Origin: Paractinoplanes rishiriensis
GTDB taxonomy: Bacteria > Actinomycetota > Actinomycetes > Mycobacteriales > Micromonosporaceae
NCBI RefSeq assembly: GCF_016862375.1
Contig: NZ_BOMV01000104.1
Location: 1 to 64,000 of the forward strand
Direction: 5' to 3'
DNA: 64,000 bases
Every line of letters begins with the position of its first letter. Position 1 is the first letter of the stretch. The notes beneath the pieces are model-generated. The model was not told the DNA's origin. It saw only the letters and a list, made by a program, of their open reading frames with translations, and made no database searches. This document shows positions 43,674 through 52,500 of this stretch, in pieces. A program made the position numbers and the translations under genes.

Positions 43674-46052
43674 TCAGGTCGCCTTCCGGATCCTCTCGGC
43701 CAGAGCGGCGGCGCCGGGATGGTCGAGGTCCTCGAGAATTCCCAGCGCCCGCTGCCAGGCGCGCAGCGAGGCGTCGTCGTCGCCGCTGCTGCGGTGACTC
43801 TCGCCGAGGCGGATGAGGGTTTCGGCTTCGTAGTAGCGCTCGCCGATTCCGGGATAGATGTCGAGCGCCTTCCGGTAGCAGGCGACGGACTCGGGATATC
43901 TGCCCAGGCCGTGGTGGAGTTCGCCGAGGGTGTCCCAGCTCGCGGCCTCGCCGAAACGGTCGCCGGCCCGGCGGTGCATCGCCACCGCCCGTTCGCCGTA
44001 CTCCAGGCCGGTGGCGTACTCGCCGAGCCCGGCATAGCACGCGCCGATGACGTTCAGGGCGTCCGCCTGCCACGCCAGCTGGCCGGTCGCCTGGTGCGCC
44101 TCCAGCATCTGCCGCCCATGGTCCAGCGCCTCGCGGAAGCGGCCCTGTACGGCGAACAACGCCGCGAAGCTGTGCTGCACGTTCCCCTCGGTGCCCCGAT
44201 CTCCCAGCTGCCGGCACAGACGCAACGCCTGCTGATGGTGCACCTCGGCGGTCCGGTAGCGGCCCAGTTTCGTGTTGACCACGGCCAGGCCGCGCACCAT
44301 ATGTGCGATGGCCGCCGGATCATCGAGCCGCCGGGCAGCGGCCAGGCCGAGCCGTTGGACAGACAGCCAGGCGTGCCATTGCCCCTTTCGCTTCAGGTAG
44401 GAGACCAGATTGTAGACGAGCTGCCAGGCATGCTCCGGCAGCTCCATGGCGGTGGCCTGGTTGATGGCCGCCGTGAGCGTCTCCTGCTCGGCGTGATACC
44501 AGCTCAGGGCCTCGTCGAGCACGGCGAGCGGCTCCGGGATGACGCCCGGCGGGGCGGGTGCCGGTTGGACCCTGGTACGGGACGGGTCCAGCAGATGGGC
44601 GGCGCCGCTGGCGGTGTGCAGGTAGTGGCTGAGCGATCGGTGCACGGCGGCGGCACGTTCGGGCGCCGGTTCGGAGTGCTCGGCTTGTTCGAGGGCGTAG
44701 GCGTGCAGCAGGTCGTGGCAGGCGTACCGGCCGGGGCGATGCTCGTCGAGCAGGCCGGCGCGGGTCAGTTCGGCCAGCAACCGGCGCACCTCGGCCGGGT
44801 GCTCACCGGCGAGACTGGCCGCCGCGGCGGCCGAGATGTCCGGACCGGGGCGCAGGGCGAGCAGCCGGAACAGCCGCCTGGCGGGTGGCGACAGCGTGGT
44901 GTACGACCAGGAGAACACGGCGTGCACCCGGCTCGTCGCGTCGCCGGCGTCCAGGGCGTCCAGCCGTCGCGCGGTGTTGTCGAGGTCGGCCGCGAGGGTG
45001 GCCAGCGGGAAGCCGGTCTGCCGGGCCCGGGCGGCAGCGATGGCGAGCGCCAGCGGCAGAAGAGCGCATGCGGTGACGATGCGCTCGGCCGCTTTCGGCT
45101 CGGCGATGCTGGTCCGCACGCCGAGCCGGCGGTCGAACAGCGCCCGCGCCTCGGCCGGCGACAACAGATCCAGCGTCACCGGATGGGCGCCGTCCATGGC
45201 GACCAGGCTGGTGAGGTGGTTGCGGCTGGTCACCAGCGCGACGGTGGACGGGGTGCCGGGCAGCAGCGGACGGGCATGCTGGGCGTCGCGCGCATTGTCG
45301 AGCACGACGAGCACCCGCTTACCGGCGAGCAGGCTGCGGTACATGCCGGCCTGGGCGTCGAGGCCGGCCGGGACCTGGTTGGGCGGCACGCCCAGGGCCG
45401 CCAGGAACCCGCGGAGCGCCTCGGCCGGATCCATCATCGGCTCGGCGGGACCGAAGCCGCGCAGGTTGACGTAGAGCTGCCCGTCGGGGAACCGCTCCGC
45501 GACCCGGTGCGCCCAGTGCACGGCCAGCGCCGTCTTGCCGATACCCGGGATGCCGCTGATCGCCGCGATGAGCACGGGTGCCGGTCCCCCGCCGCTCTCA
45601 CCCTCGCCGGTCGGAGCCAGCAGCCGGTCGAGGCTGGACAGTTCGGCGGCCCGCCCGGTGAACGGGTAGACGTCCGCCGGCAACTGCCTCGGGACCAGTC
45701 GCCCCGCCGCCGGTGTCGATTTCGTCGCCCGGCGCCGGACCGGCTGGGTTTCCTGCTGCTCCTGGGCGGCGCTGTGGCGCTGGTGCCACCGGTCGACATC
45801 GAGCTGGCCGGCCGGCACCTGGATGTCGTGGGCGCTGGCATAACCGGCGCAGGCCCGCACGAACGCCTCCACGGTCGCCCATCGCGGCATGCCGGGACCG
45901 TTGAGCAGGTCGCTCACCGTGGAGATGCGCAACGTCAGCCCGGCCAGATCAGCATGTGCCTGCAACGCCCGGTACGGCGGCCGGCGCACCTGCTCGTACA
46001 GTCCTTGGAGCCCGAGGCGTACCAGCTCGCCGGGCTCCCCGTCAGCGCTCAC
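43674..46052 (-). CDS. STAND protein D: short helix-turn-helix + NB-ARC + TPR
   Basis: 792 residues from GTG 46052. There is no SARP/BTAD head. The N-terminal ~75 residues keep the XRE-type recognition region STVSDLLNGPGMPRWATVEAFVRAC seen in actinobacterial NB-ARC/TPR proteins. A ~60-residue Gln/Arg-rich linker follows. NB-ARC from ~140: FTGRAAELSSLDRLL, P-loop SGIPGIGKTA (~171), LVVLDNARDAQHARPLLPG and LLPLALAIAAARA. C-terminal TPR helices ~530-792 end ILEDLDHPGAAALAERI. The NB-ARC core is closest to those of A and B (QLYVNLRGFGP vs QLYLNLRGFDP in B). Probable ATP-dependent signalling regulator. Confidence 0.9.
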   Translation of the reverse strand: MSADGEPGELVRLGLQGLYEQVRRPPYRALQAHADLAGLTLRISTVSDLLNGPGMPRWATVEAFVRACAGYASAHDIQVPAGQLDVDRWHQRHSAAQEQQETQPVRRRATKSTPAAGRLVPRQLPADVYPFTGRAAELSSLDRLLAPTGEGESGGGPAPVLIAAISGIPGIGKTALAVHWAHRVAERFPDGQLYVNLRGFGPAEPMMDPAEALRGFLAALGVPPNQVPAGLDAQAGMYRSLLAGKRVLVVLDNARDAQHARPLLPGTPSTVALVTSRNHLTSLVAMDGAHPVTLDLLSPAEARALFDRRLGVRTSIAEPKAAERIVTACALLPLALAIAAARARQTGFPLATLAADLDNTARRLDALDAGDATSRVHAVFSWSYTTLSPPARRLFRLLALRPGPDISAAAAASLAGEHPAEVRRLLAELTRAGLLDEHRPGRYACHDLLHAYALEQAEHSEPAPERAAAVHRSLSHYLHTASGAAHLLDPSRTRVQPAPAPPGVIPEPLAVLDEALSWYHAEQETLTAAINQATAMELPEHAWQLVYNLVSYLKRKGQWHAWLSVQRLGLAAARRLDDPAAIAHMVRGLAVVNTKLGRYRTAEVHHQQALRLCRQLGDRGTEGNVQHSFAALFAVQGRFREALDHGRQMLEAHQATGQLAWQADALNVIGACYAGLGEYATGLEYGERAVAMHRRAGDRFGEAASWDTLGELHHGLGRYPESVACYRKALDIYPGIGERYYEAETLIRLGESHRSSGDDDASLRAWQRALGILEDLDHPGAAALAERIRKAT

Positions 46053-46360
46053 GTCCGGTGTACCCCTGCTCTTCCATCGGGCGACTTGGCTGGCTGGCGC
46101 CGGTTTTGTTCGGTTTCCGGTTGCGTCCGGATCCGAACCACCACTCGACCACCATCCTCCATTCTCGATTCCCGAGGCAACCTGCCCGCGGCGCCCAGCG
46201 CCGAGGCAACAGCCATGTGGATCATCGACCGACGGGGGGACTCACATGCTGACGGACGAGCGCCGGCGGGCCGGGGCCAGCAGGTACCTGGCAAGGGTGC
46301 CGGTATGTGCCGGGTGCGTGTTCTGGGCCCTCAACCGGCATGGGGTGGCGCCGAGAGGGA
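46053..46360. other. Intergenic region between STAND protein D and the HSP18-type regulator
   Basis: 308 bp with A/T-richer patches, presumably the promoter of STAND D. It contains three CGGTT elements at 46101, 46111 and 46118, the last two 7 bp apart, reminiscent of the heptad spacing used by SARP-type activators. A small plus-strand ORF starts at 46246. Nothing else could be assigned. Confidence 0.4.
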
Positions 46361-46419
46361 TCAGGTTTCGCCGCCCCGGCGTGGTGATTGCCGGCGGATC
46401 TGGTCGGTGCGGCTGGTGA
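46246..46419 (+). CDS. Candidate 57-residue ORF
   Basis: ATG 46246 with GGGGGGA 5 nt upstream, running 57 codons to TGA and overlapping the 3' end of the HSP18-type regulator on the other strand by 59 bp. The peptide is Arg-rich with two Cys (VPVCAGCVFWALNRHG in the middle). No family is known to me. In DNA this G+C-rich an open frame of this size is expected by chance, so only the ribosome site supports it. Confidence 0.22.
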   Translation: MLTDERRRAGASRYLARVPVCAGCVFWALNRHGVAPRGIRFRRPGVVIAGGSGRCGW

Positions 46420-47044
46420 CGGTGTCGATCTGCGCCGCCAGGTCCGGGTGATCGGGAAGGTGCTGGTGGGCCGCGGCGAGCAGCGCGGGCAGAGCGGTGG
46501 CGTCCGCGTCGCCGAGGGCCTGGTGCAGTTGCGCGAGGTCGCTGGTCGCGGCCTCGTCGAGATCGGTGAGGGCGGCGATCTGGCCGGCGAGCCGGCGCAG
46601 GTCGGCGGTGTTGTCGTTGGCCCATTGGGCGACGGCGCGGTGTGCGGCGCGGCGGTCGCGTTCGGCCTGCACCCGGTCGTCGCGGGTGGCACCCGGGTGG
46701 TCGGTCTGGGCGGAGGCGCTGCGCAGGTAGCGCCGCTCGGCGGCTTGGCGGCTGGCCACCCCCAGAGCGGGCGCGAGAGCTTGCCAGGAGACCCCGGCGG
46801 CGCGGGCGGCAGCGATCAGGACCGGCTCGAGCCCGGCCAGCTCCGCCTGGGCCCGGTGCAGCAGCACCAGGGCGTCGAGCAGTTCGGCACCGCTCACCGG
46901 GCCGCCAGCACGGTCGGCGGTGGCGCGTCCGGTACCGGGGACACCGCGCGCACTGCCGGCGCCCGGCTGCTGAACCGCGTGTGCGGTGCCGACGACAGCG
47001 GCAACTGCCGCGGCGAGATCGCGATCCGGTGGAGTGTCGAGCAT
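46361..47044 (-). CDS. HSP18-type transcriptional regulator
   Basis: 227 residues, ATG 47044, divergent from hsp20. The central part carries a helix-turn-helix: AARAAGVSWQALAPALGVASRQAAERRYLR, similar to proteins annotated in actinomycetes as HSP18 transcriptional regulators. The N-terminal ~45 residues and the C-terminal ~90 residues (many Ala/Asp/Gln, helical) are low-complexity-like. The two palindromes between it and hsp20 are the probable binding sites, giving heat-relieved repression of hsp20 and autoregulation. The heat-sensing role is inference from context. Confidence 0.85.
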   Translation of the reverse strand: MLDTPPDRDLAAAVAAVVGTAHAVQQPGAGSARGVPGTGRATADRAGGPVSGAELLDALVLLHRAQAELAGLEPVLIAAARAAGVSWQALAPALGVASRQAAERRYLRSASAQTDHPGATRDDRVQAERDRRAAHRAVAQWANDNTADLRRLAGQIAALTDLDEAATSDLAQLHQALGDADATALPALLAAAHQHLPDHPDLAAQIDTVTSRTDQIRRQSPRRGGET

Positions 47045-47059
47045 GCGTTCCCATCCCGC

Positions 47060-47076
47060 GTCATCGTTACGATGAC
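47060..47076. promoter_or_regulatory. Palindromic operator 1 (regulator / hsp20 intergenic)
   Basis: GTCATCGTTACGATGAC, an 8-bp-arm perfect palindrome around one central base, 16 bp upstream of the regulator start codon. Placement suggests autorepression of the regulator gene. Confidence 0.75.
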
Positions 47077-47085
47077 GAACCTCTT

Positions 47086-47102
47086 GTCATCGTTCCGATG
47101 AC
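47086..47102. promoter_or_regulatory. Palindromic operator 2 overlapping the hsp20 promoter
   Basis: GTCATCGTTCCGATGAC, the same palindrome with one changed base, centred 26 bp from operator 1. It begins inside a TTGTCA hexamer (47084-47089) that, with 17 bp spacing to TAGAAA (47107-47112), could be the hsp20 -35/-10 pair. Bound repressor would then block RNA polymerase. Confidence 0.75.
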
Positions 47103-47161
47103 GTGTTAGAAAGACGGTATCGCGCATTGACTGTCAAGTCGAGACCGCAGGAGGTGGAACC

Positions 47162-47608
47162 ATGTTGATGCGCAGCGAACCCTTCACCGAGGTCAACCGG
47201 ATCGCCCAGCAGCTGTTCGGCGTCCCCGCGACCGGTACCTGGTCCCGGCCGACGACGATGCCCGCCGACGCGTTCCGCAACGGCGACGAGTTCGTGATCG
47301 CGTTCGACCTTCCCGGAGTGGACGCCGACGCGATCGACATCGACGTGGAACGCAACGTGCTGACGGTCCGCGCCGAACGCCGTCCCATCAACCTCGGCGA
47401 GCAGGCCACGACGCAGCTCAACGAACGCCCGCTGGGCGTGTTCTCCCGGCAACTCTTCCTGGGCGACGCCCTGGACACCGACCACATCGACGCCGCGTAC
47501 AACAACGGCGTGCTGGTCCTGCGCATCCCGATCGCGGAGAAGGCCAAGCCCCGCAAGATCGCCGTGTCCGGTCCCCAGCAGGCCGAGCAACAGGTGATCA
47601 CCGGCTGA
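47162..47608 (+). CDS. Hsp20/alpha-crystallin small heat-shock protein
   Basis: 148 residues, ATG 47162 with GGAGGT upstream. The alpha-crystallin domain spans ~40-135: [53 protein letters not shown] and the closing [14 protein letters not shown] (the conserved NGVL element). It forms oligomers that hold unfolding proteins in the cytosol under stress. It is close to the Hsp18 of Streptomyces. It is divergent from its probable repressor, with two palindromic operators between. Confidence 0.95.
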   Translation: MLMRSEPFTEVNRIAQQLFGVPATGTWSRPTTMPADAFRNGDEFVIAFDLPGVDADAIDIDVERNVLTVRAERRPINLGEQATTQLNERPLGVFSRQLFLGDALDTDHIDAAYNNGVLVLRIPIAEKAKPRKIAVSGPQQAEQQVITG

Positions 47609-47670
47609 CCTGACGGTTCGTCACGTCAGCCCCTTCACAGTAAAACCGGATGCGGCGGGTGGTGACCGGC

Positions 47671-47967
47671 ATGATCAACGACCCCACGGCACAGGCGGGC
47701 ACCGCGTTGTCCCCGGAATGGGACCGCGGGTTCGACGAGGCATTCACCGAACTCATCAGCAGCGACCCCGACCTGGTCCGCACCGAGTTCGACGCCCTCA
47801 TCGGCGCCAGCTTCGACGAACCGCCCGAGCCGCCGGCGCCACCCGCCCCGTCCGCCGCCCAGCCGTCACCCGCCCCTCCGACGGCCGACCCCTCGCCGGC
47901 CCCACCGGCCCGGGAGTCCGGACACCAGCCGGGCACGGCCGGCACCAACCCACGGTCGCCGCCCTGA
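47671..47967 (+). CDS. Small Pro-rich protein downstream of hsp20
   Basis: 98 residues from ATG 47671; an in-frame ATG at 47650 is the alternative. The first ~45 residues (SPEWDRGFDEAFTELISSDP, then LVRTEFDALI) form acidic amphipathic helices and look like a folded or partner-binding segment. The second half is a Pro/Ala/Ser-rich tail. It follows hsp20 by 62 bp on the same strand without a terminator between, so co-induction with the chaperone is likely. Function unknown. Confidence 0.6.
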   Translation: MINDPTAQAGTALSPEWDRGFDEAFTELISSDPDLVRTEFDALIGASFDEPPEPPAPPAPSAAQPSPAPPTADPSPAPPARESGHQPGTAGTNPRSPP

Positions 47968-47989
47968 TCGCACCTGCTCACCACCGAGT

Positions 47990-48023
47990 CCCCAGGGCCG
48001 GCAAACCGCGGCCGGCCCTGGGG
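47990..48023. terminator. Bidirectional terminator hairpin
   Basis: A perfect 12-bp stem, CCCCAGGGCCGG pairing with CCGGCCCTGGGG around a 10-nt loop, between the convergent ends of the hsp20 unit and the metalloprotease gene. Confidence 0.8.
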
Positions 48024-48062
48024 CGCTTCGTCCTCCCTACGCCGCCGTCATCGGGCCGGCGT

Positions 48063-49157
48063 TCAGCTGCGGGTGCGCAGCAGAGCCGCGCCGCAGTTGG
48101 GCCGGTAGATCATCCGGTTGGAGCAGCTGGCGAGGTTCCAGTTGCTCGCCAGGTACGAGCCGGCCGGCGGATTGGGGTGGAAGTAGTCGTTGACGTTGCA
48201 GTCCCAGTAGTAGTCGAGGTTGCCGTTCGGAGACGGGCACACGTCGGTGCGGTAGCCGGACGAGCGGGGACCGCCGTCGTTGTAGCACATGACGTCTGCG
48301 TCGTCGTTGCAGTGACCTCGGCCGGAGCCGTTGGGCGTGTTCGGCAGGACGGCGCCCATCGAGTGCCCCTGCTCGTGCAGCATGTAGGTGAAGGGGCACC
48401 GGCCGGTGACCACCGCAACGCCCGGGGCGTTGTTGACGGGGTTGTCGACACCGGGTCGAGCGTCCCCGGAGCCCCAGGCGACGCCGCCGCCACAGCCCCC
48501 GTTGCCCCAGTACACGACGTTGTCCTGGCCGGTGGCACGCAGCCCCTGCCGGTTGAGCTCCTGGTCGACCGAACCGATGCTCCCGTTGTCGGTGCTGCTG
48601 CGCAGGACGCGGACGGCGGGCTGTCCGGCAGCTTCGCACGCGACCCGCAGCGACAGGTCTCCGCCGAACTCCGCGGCCCGGTCGGACACCATGGCGTTGG
48701 ACTGGATGAAGTGCTGCTGCATGAGCGGGACCATCGTCGCCGACGCGTCCGTGCCGTTCGCCGGGATCATGTAGACCAGCTGGATGCGGTACGAGTCGGT
48801 AGCGCAGAAGTGCGCACGCGCGGCGAGCGCGGCCGACCCGCCCGTGATCGCCTTGAGCGAGTCGCGGGTGCCCTTGTCCTTCGCCGTCGGGGGGTCGATG
48901 TGCGTGATCCGGTCACCGTTCGCGGTGCGCAGCTTGAACAGCCCGTCGCCCATGGCGCACACCCGATCGCCCAGCGCGGGGTTGGGGGCGAAGTCGTCGT
49001 CATGCAGGCAGCGGTCCGACTCCGTGGCGGAGTGGTCATGCCCAGCGACGACGGCAGCGACCGGAACGAGGGTGCCCGCTATCGCTGTGCCGGACAACCC
49101 CAGTGCGGACGCGGCGACCACGCCGGCCGCGATCACGAGAAGCTTCTTGATAGGCAC
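48063..49157 (-). CDS. Secreted zinc metalloprotease-like protein (HEXXH)
   Basis: 364 residues. I chose GTG 49157, which has GGAGGT 4 nt upstream, over an in-frame TTG at 49175. A Sec signal peptide (IKKLLVIAAGVVAASALGLSG) ends near residue 28-40. Near 261 the zinc motif HEQGHSMGAV appears (His-261, Glu-262, His-265), with HC and DD residues shortly after as possible third ligands. The protein has many Cys (at least 12), suggesting several disulfides, and an Asn/Gly/Trp/Tyr-rich C-terminal ~100 residues. It resembles secreted peptidases of actinomycetes without a named substrate. It is divergent from the three-gene large-protein operon. Confidence 0.87.
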   Translation of the reverse strand: MPIKKLLVIAAGVVAASALGLSGTAIAGTLVPVAAVVAGHDHSATESDRCLHDDDFAPNPALGDRVCAMGDGLFKLRTANGDRITHIDPPTAKDKGTRDSLKAITGGSAALAARAHFCATDSYRIQLVYMIPANGTDASATMVPLMQQHFIQSNAMVSDRAAEFGGDLSLRVACEAAGQPAVRVLRSSTDNGSIGSVDQELNRQGLRATGQDNVVYWGNGGCGGGVAWGSGDARPGVDNPVNNAPGVAVVTGRCPFTYMLHEQGHSMGAVLPNTPNGSGRGHCNDDADVMCYNDGGPRSSGYRTDVCPSPNGNLDYYWDCNVNDYFHPNPPAGSYLASNWNLASCSNRMIYRPNCGAALLRTRS

Positions 49158-49259
49158 GCAGACCTCCGAGGTCAATCAGCATGGTGTGTAGGCCGGCCCG
49201 GATAGGCGCCACAGGACGCACCCTGTGCCGCACCGGATGAGCGGGCGAGAGGCAGCCGC

Positions 49260-49279
49260 TTCCGAACACGTTTTCGGAA
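49260..49279. promoter_or_regulatory. Inverted repeat TTCCGAA-N6-TTCGGAA
   Basis: A perfect 7-bp-arm dyad with a 6-nt centre, 103 bp upstream of the metalloprotease start and ~270 bp upstream of the large-protein operon. Likely an operator; its protein is unknown. Confidence 0.5.
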
Positions 49280-49362
49280 GGCGTCGGATCAGCCCACGAG
49301 TGCGAGAGCAGGCCTGACACCATGCTCGCGGTCGGCTCGCCACGCATCGACGTACATCTATT

Positions 49363-49374
49363 GAAATCGTTTTC
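49363..49374. promoter_or_regulatory. LacI-type operator-like element GAAATCGTTTTC
   Basis: Matches the GAAA-N-CG-N-TTTC pattern used by several actinobacterial LacI-family repressors of carbohydrate genes. It lies within a TTGAAA-containing A/T-rich segment 175 bp before the first large gene. If functional, it would tie the operon to sugar availability. No lacI gene is in the window. Confidence 0.4.
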
Positions 49375-49548
49375 GGTACTTTAGCCCCATGCGGGCGAGG
49401 TCACAACCATTCAGGGTCATCGATGCCAGGCCGGCCTCGGGTCCGCTGGTCGCCGGGCCCGATCGCCAGAGGCGTCGGATATCTGATCACAGTGTTGGGC
49501 CACGGGCCAGGCCGTCCGAGACTGACTGCCCGACCCTTGGGAGGGCGC

Positions 49549-52500
49549 ATGGCCCTGCAGACCGCGGCCTTGACGATGACCGCTCTCGGCGTGCTGAACG
49601 ACGCGGTGCTGCGGCCGGGCGTTCACCTGCGCTGGTCCGTCGATCCGGCTGCCGGGTTCCCGCCGCACGGCTTCGACGTCCAGCGCCGGGCCGCGCGCTC
49701 CGGCACCGCGCAGTCCGTCGATTTCACCGCGCTGCCGGGCGGGCCGGTGCCGCCGGCACTCACCCTCGGACCGCTCGTGCTGCGGTCGGCCACCACCGGC
49801 GCGCCCGCCGAGGTGATGACCGAACTGGTCGGCGGGGCGCAGGTGCCGGTGCTGCGGCCGGCCGTCGCCGGGGCGATCACCGGTGAGCTGACCAGCGCGG
49901 CCGCGCCGGTTCGCCGGGTCGACATCGACATCGTGCATTCCGTGCCGCAGTCCACCCGCCTGCTGCCGTTCGACTTCGTCGTCTGGGGCATCGCCGGCGG
50001 CCGGCGGGTCTGCTCGGCATCGCTGCGGCTCACCGAGCAGAACCGATTCACCGCGCTGCGGGTGAGCGTCGCCGCCGATGCCCTCGACGGATTCCAGATC
50101 CAGGGACGGCGCCAGGTCGCCTACTACTACAAAATCATTGCCGTACGGTGGGCGACCGTCGCCGACGAGGCCGACGACGGGTGGGACCCACCGCTGAACC
50201 CGAGACGGATCGGCTTCCCGGTCACCGCGCCCGGATACCAGGTGCCGCACGGGCACGGCGCCGACCCCGGCACCGGGGCACAGGACTGGCTCGAGGCCGC
50301 CGACCGGCTGAGCCCGACCGGGTCGGCGGCCGGACTTCCGGCCCCGCTGGCCGCGCAGTTCGGGCCGCCGGAGTTCAGCCGGACCCGGGAGATCTTCCGC
50401 GCGGCGATCGCCGGGCGGCAGCTGACGCAGAGCGGCAGCGGCACCACCGCCCCCACCGTGGAGGTCGACGCGATCCGCCTGGTCCAACTCGGCGCGCTCG
50501 ACCCGGACGTCGCGCGGATGGCCGGGCTCGCCCTCGTGGACGGCACCGCGCAGCCCGGTGTCAGTTACGACTACCAGGTCGTCGGCTACTGGCCCGGACC
50601 GATCCGGTGGGTGTGGGTGTGCCGCGACGTCCCGGTGACAGACGAACCGGTCCGCGTCGACCTGCCCGTCCCGAGCGGCGCGGTCCGGGTGACGGCGCGA
50701 TCCGCCGGACCGGGTCCGCTGATCGTGCGGGTGTCCTCCGGGCACGGCCGCGACGTGGTGCGGCGGGTGCCGGCCGGGCCGATGCGCACCGTCACGGTGG
50801 AGGCGCCCGACATCGGCACGGTGTGGGTCGACGGCGACAGCCCGGTCGTGACCCAGGTGTGCCACCTCGAGCCGGTGCAGGACATCCTGCGCCACCGCTG
50901 GATCTGCTTCGGGGTAACCCGCGGACCGGTGCCCGCACTGCGCACGCCGGTCGCGCCGGAGGCCGTGCCGATGCCGGGTTTCGCCCGGCGGTTCGCCGCC
51001 GAGCAGGTCGTCGGGCTGCGTCTCGATCCGGTCCCGGCGCGCGTCCTCGACACCGGCATGCTGCCCCTGGCGGCCGCGCTGACCGACCCGATCTCGTACG
51101 AGGTGCAGCGGCGCACCGAGGGCGCCTGGACGGACCTGGTGACACCGCCCGGTTCGGAGCTGGGCGACTGGGCCGATCGGGCGGCCGACCCGCTCGCCGG
51201 CCGGACCCGGCCGGTGTTCCGCTCCTCCGCCCGGCCGGCCGCCTTCGTCCCGGCGCCGGGCTGGCCGGACGATCCGGGCGACCTGGTGGACGACCGCCTC
51301 GACCCCGGCGTCCGCCACTACCACTACCGCTGCCGGGCGCGGGACCTCCACGGAAGGGTCAGCGACTGGTCGGCACCGTCCGAGGTGGATGCCGCCGATC
51401 GGGTGCCGCCGCCGCTGCCCGGCGCCGTGACCGGCCGGTGGATCGACCGCTCGGATCCCTACCTGGCCGCCGACGACGCTGCGGAGCTGGACCACGCCGG
51501 GGTGGACCGGGCCGCGCTGCTGCGCTGGTCGTGGCCGGAACGGTGTGTCAGCCAGGCCCCGGACACGGTCGGTTTCCGGGTCTACTGGAACGACCGTCCG
51601 CACGGCACGGTGCTGGCCGCCGTCACCGCGGTGACGGCGGACGCCGACGGTTACCGGGTCACCGTTCCGCTCGGGAGACAACCGCCGGCGGACGCATTCC
51701 GCGGCGACTGGCTGCGGCAGGGCAACCGGCAGTATCTGATCCTCGGCAACACGGCGGCGGAACCGTCGGTGCTGACCCTGAGCCGGTCCGGGACCGAACC
51801 GCCGGCCGCCGGCCCCTGCTCGGTCTCGATGCGCGGGGCGGACCCGGAACGCCTGGACCTGCTCGGCAACCCGCTGCGGCCGGACCCGAGCCGGGCTGCG
51901 GCCTGGCAGCGGCGGGTCCTGGAGGTCTCGACGGCATCGGTCAGCTTCGACATCCTCCAGGAGTCGGCCGGCATCGCGGTCCACTGCGACGCCGTCGAGC
52001 CGGACCATCCCCGGGCCGGCCAGACCACCGTGCGGATACCGCCGTCGTGGGTCTTCGCCGGCCCGATCCCGGAGGGGCTGTCGCTGTCCGGCCGGCCGGT
52101 GGTGAGCGCGGCGCTCGGGCGGCACGGCGCCACCCTGGTCGTGGCGGCCGGGCCGGTCCTCGCGCCCGGACCGGCCATGCTGGAGGCTCCGGGACTGCGC
52201 ACCATCCGGCTCGCCGGCTACCTGCCGGACGACTTTCCGCCGCTGATCGGCGGCGTCGCCTGGGCCGGCGACGCGGGCCTGCCGGTGATCGCCCACACGC
52301 CGTCGCCGTTGCGCCTCGTGGTGCTGGGTGAGCCGCCGGTGCCGTACGTGACATGGCTGCCGGACCATCAGGTGGTGCTGACCGGCGTCACCCTGCCGGT
52401 GACCGCCGCGCAGCCGGAGGCGACCGGTGTGCTCGGGGTCAGCGCATTCGACGGCCGGCCGTGGACGCCCGACACCCGCAACCGGCCGGATGAGCCGGGC

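Larger units (their letters stand above)
49158..49548. other. Divergent control region between metalloprotease and large-protein operon
   Basis: 391 bp with no convincing gene. It carries the ribosome site GGGAGGG at 49539-49545 for the first large gene and two palindromes, at 49260 and 49363. An A/T-rich patch at 49350-49385 is the likely promoter zone. Confidence 0.6.
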
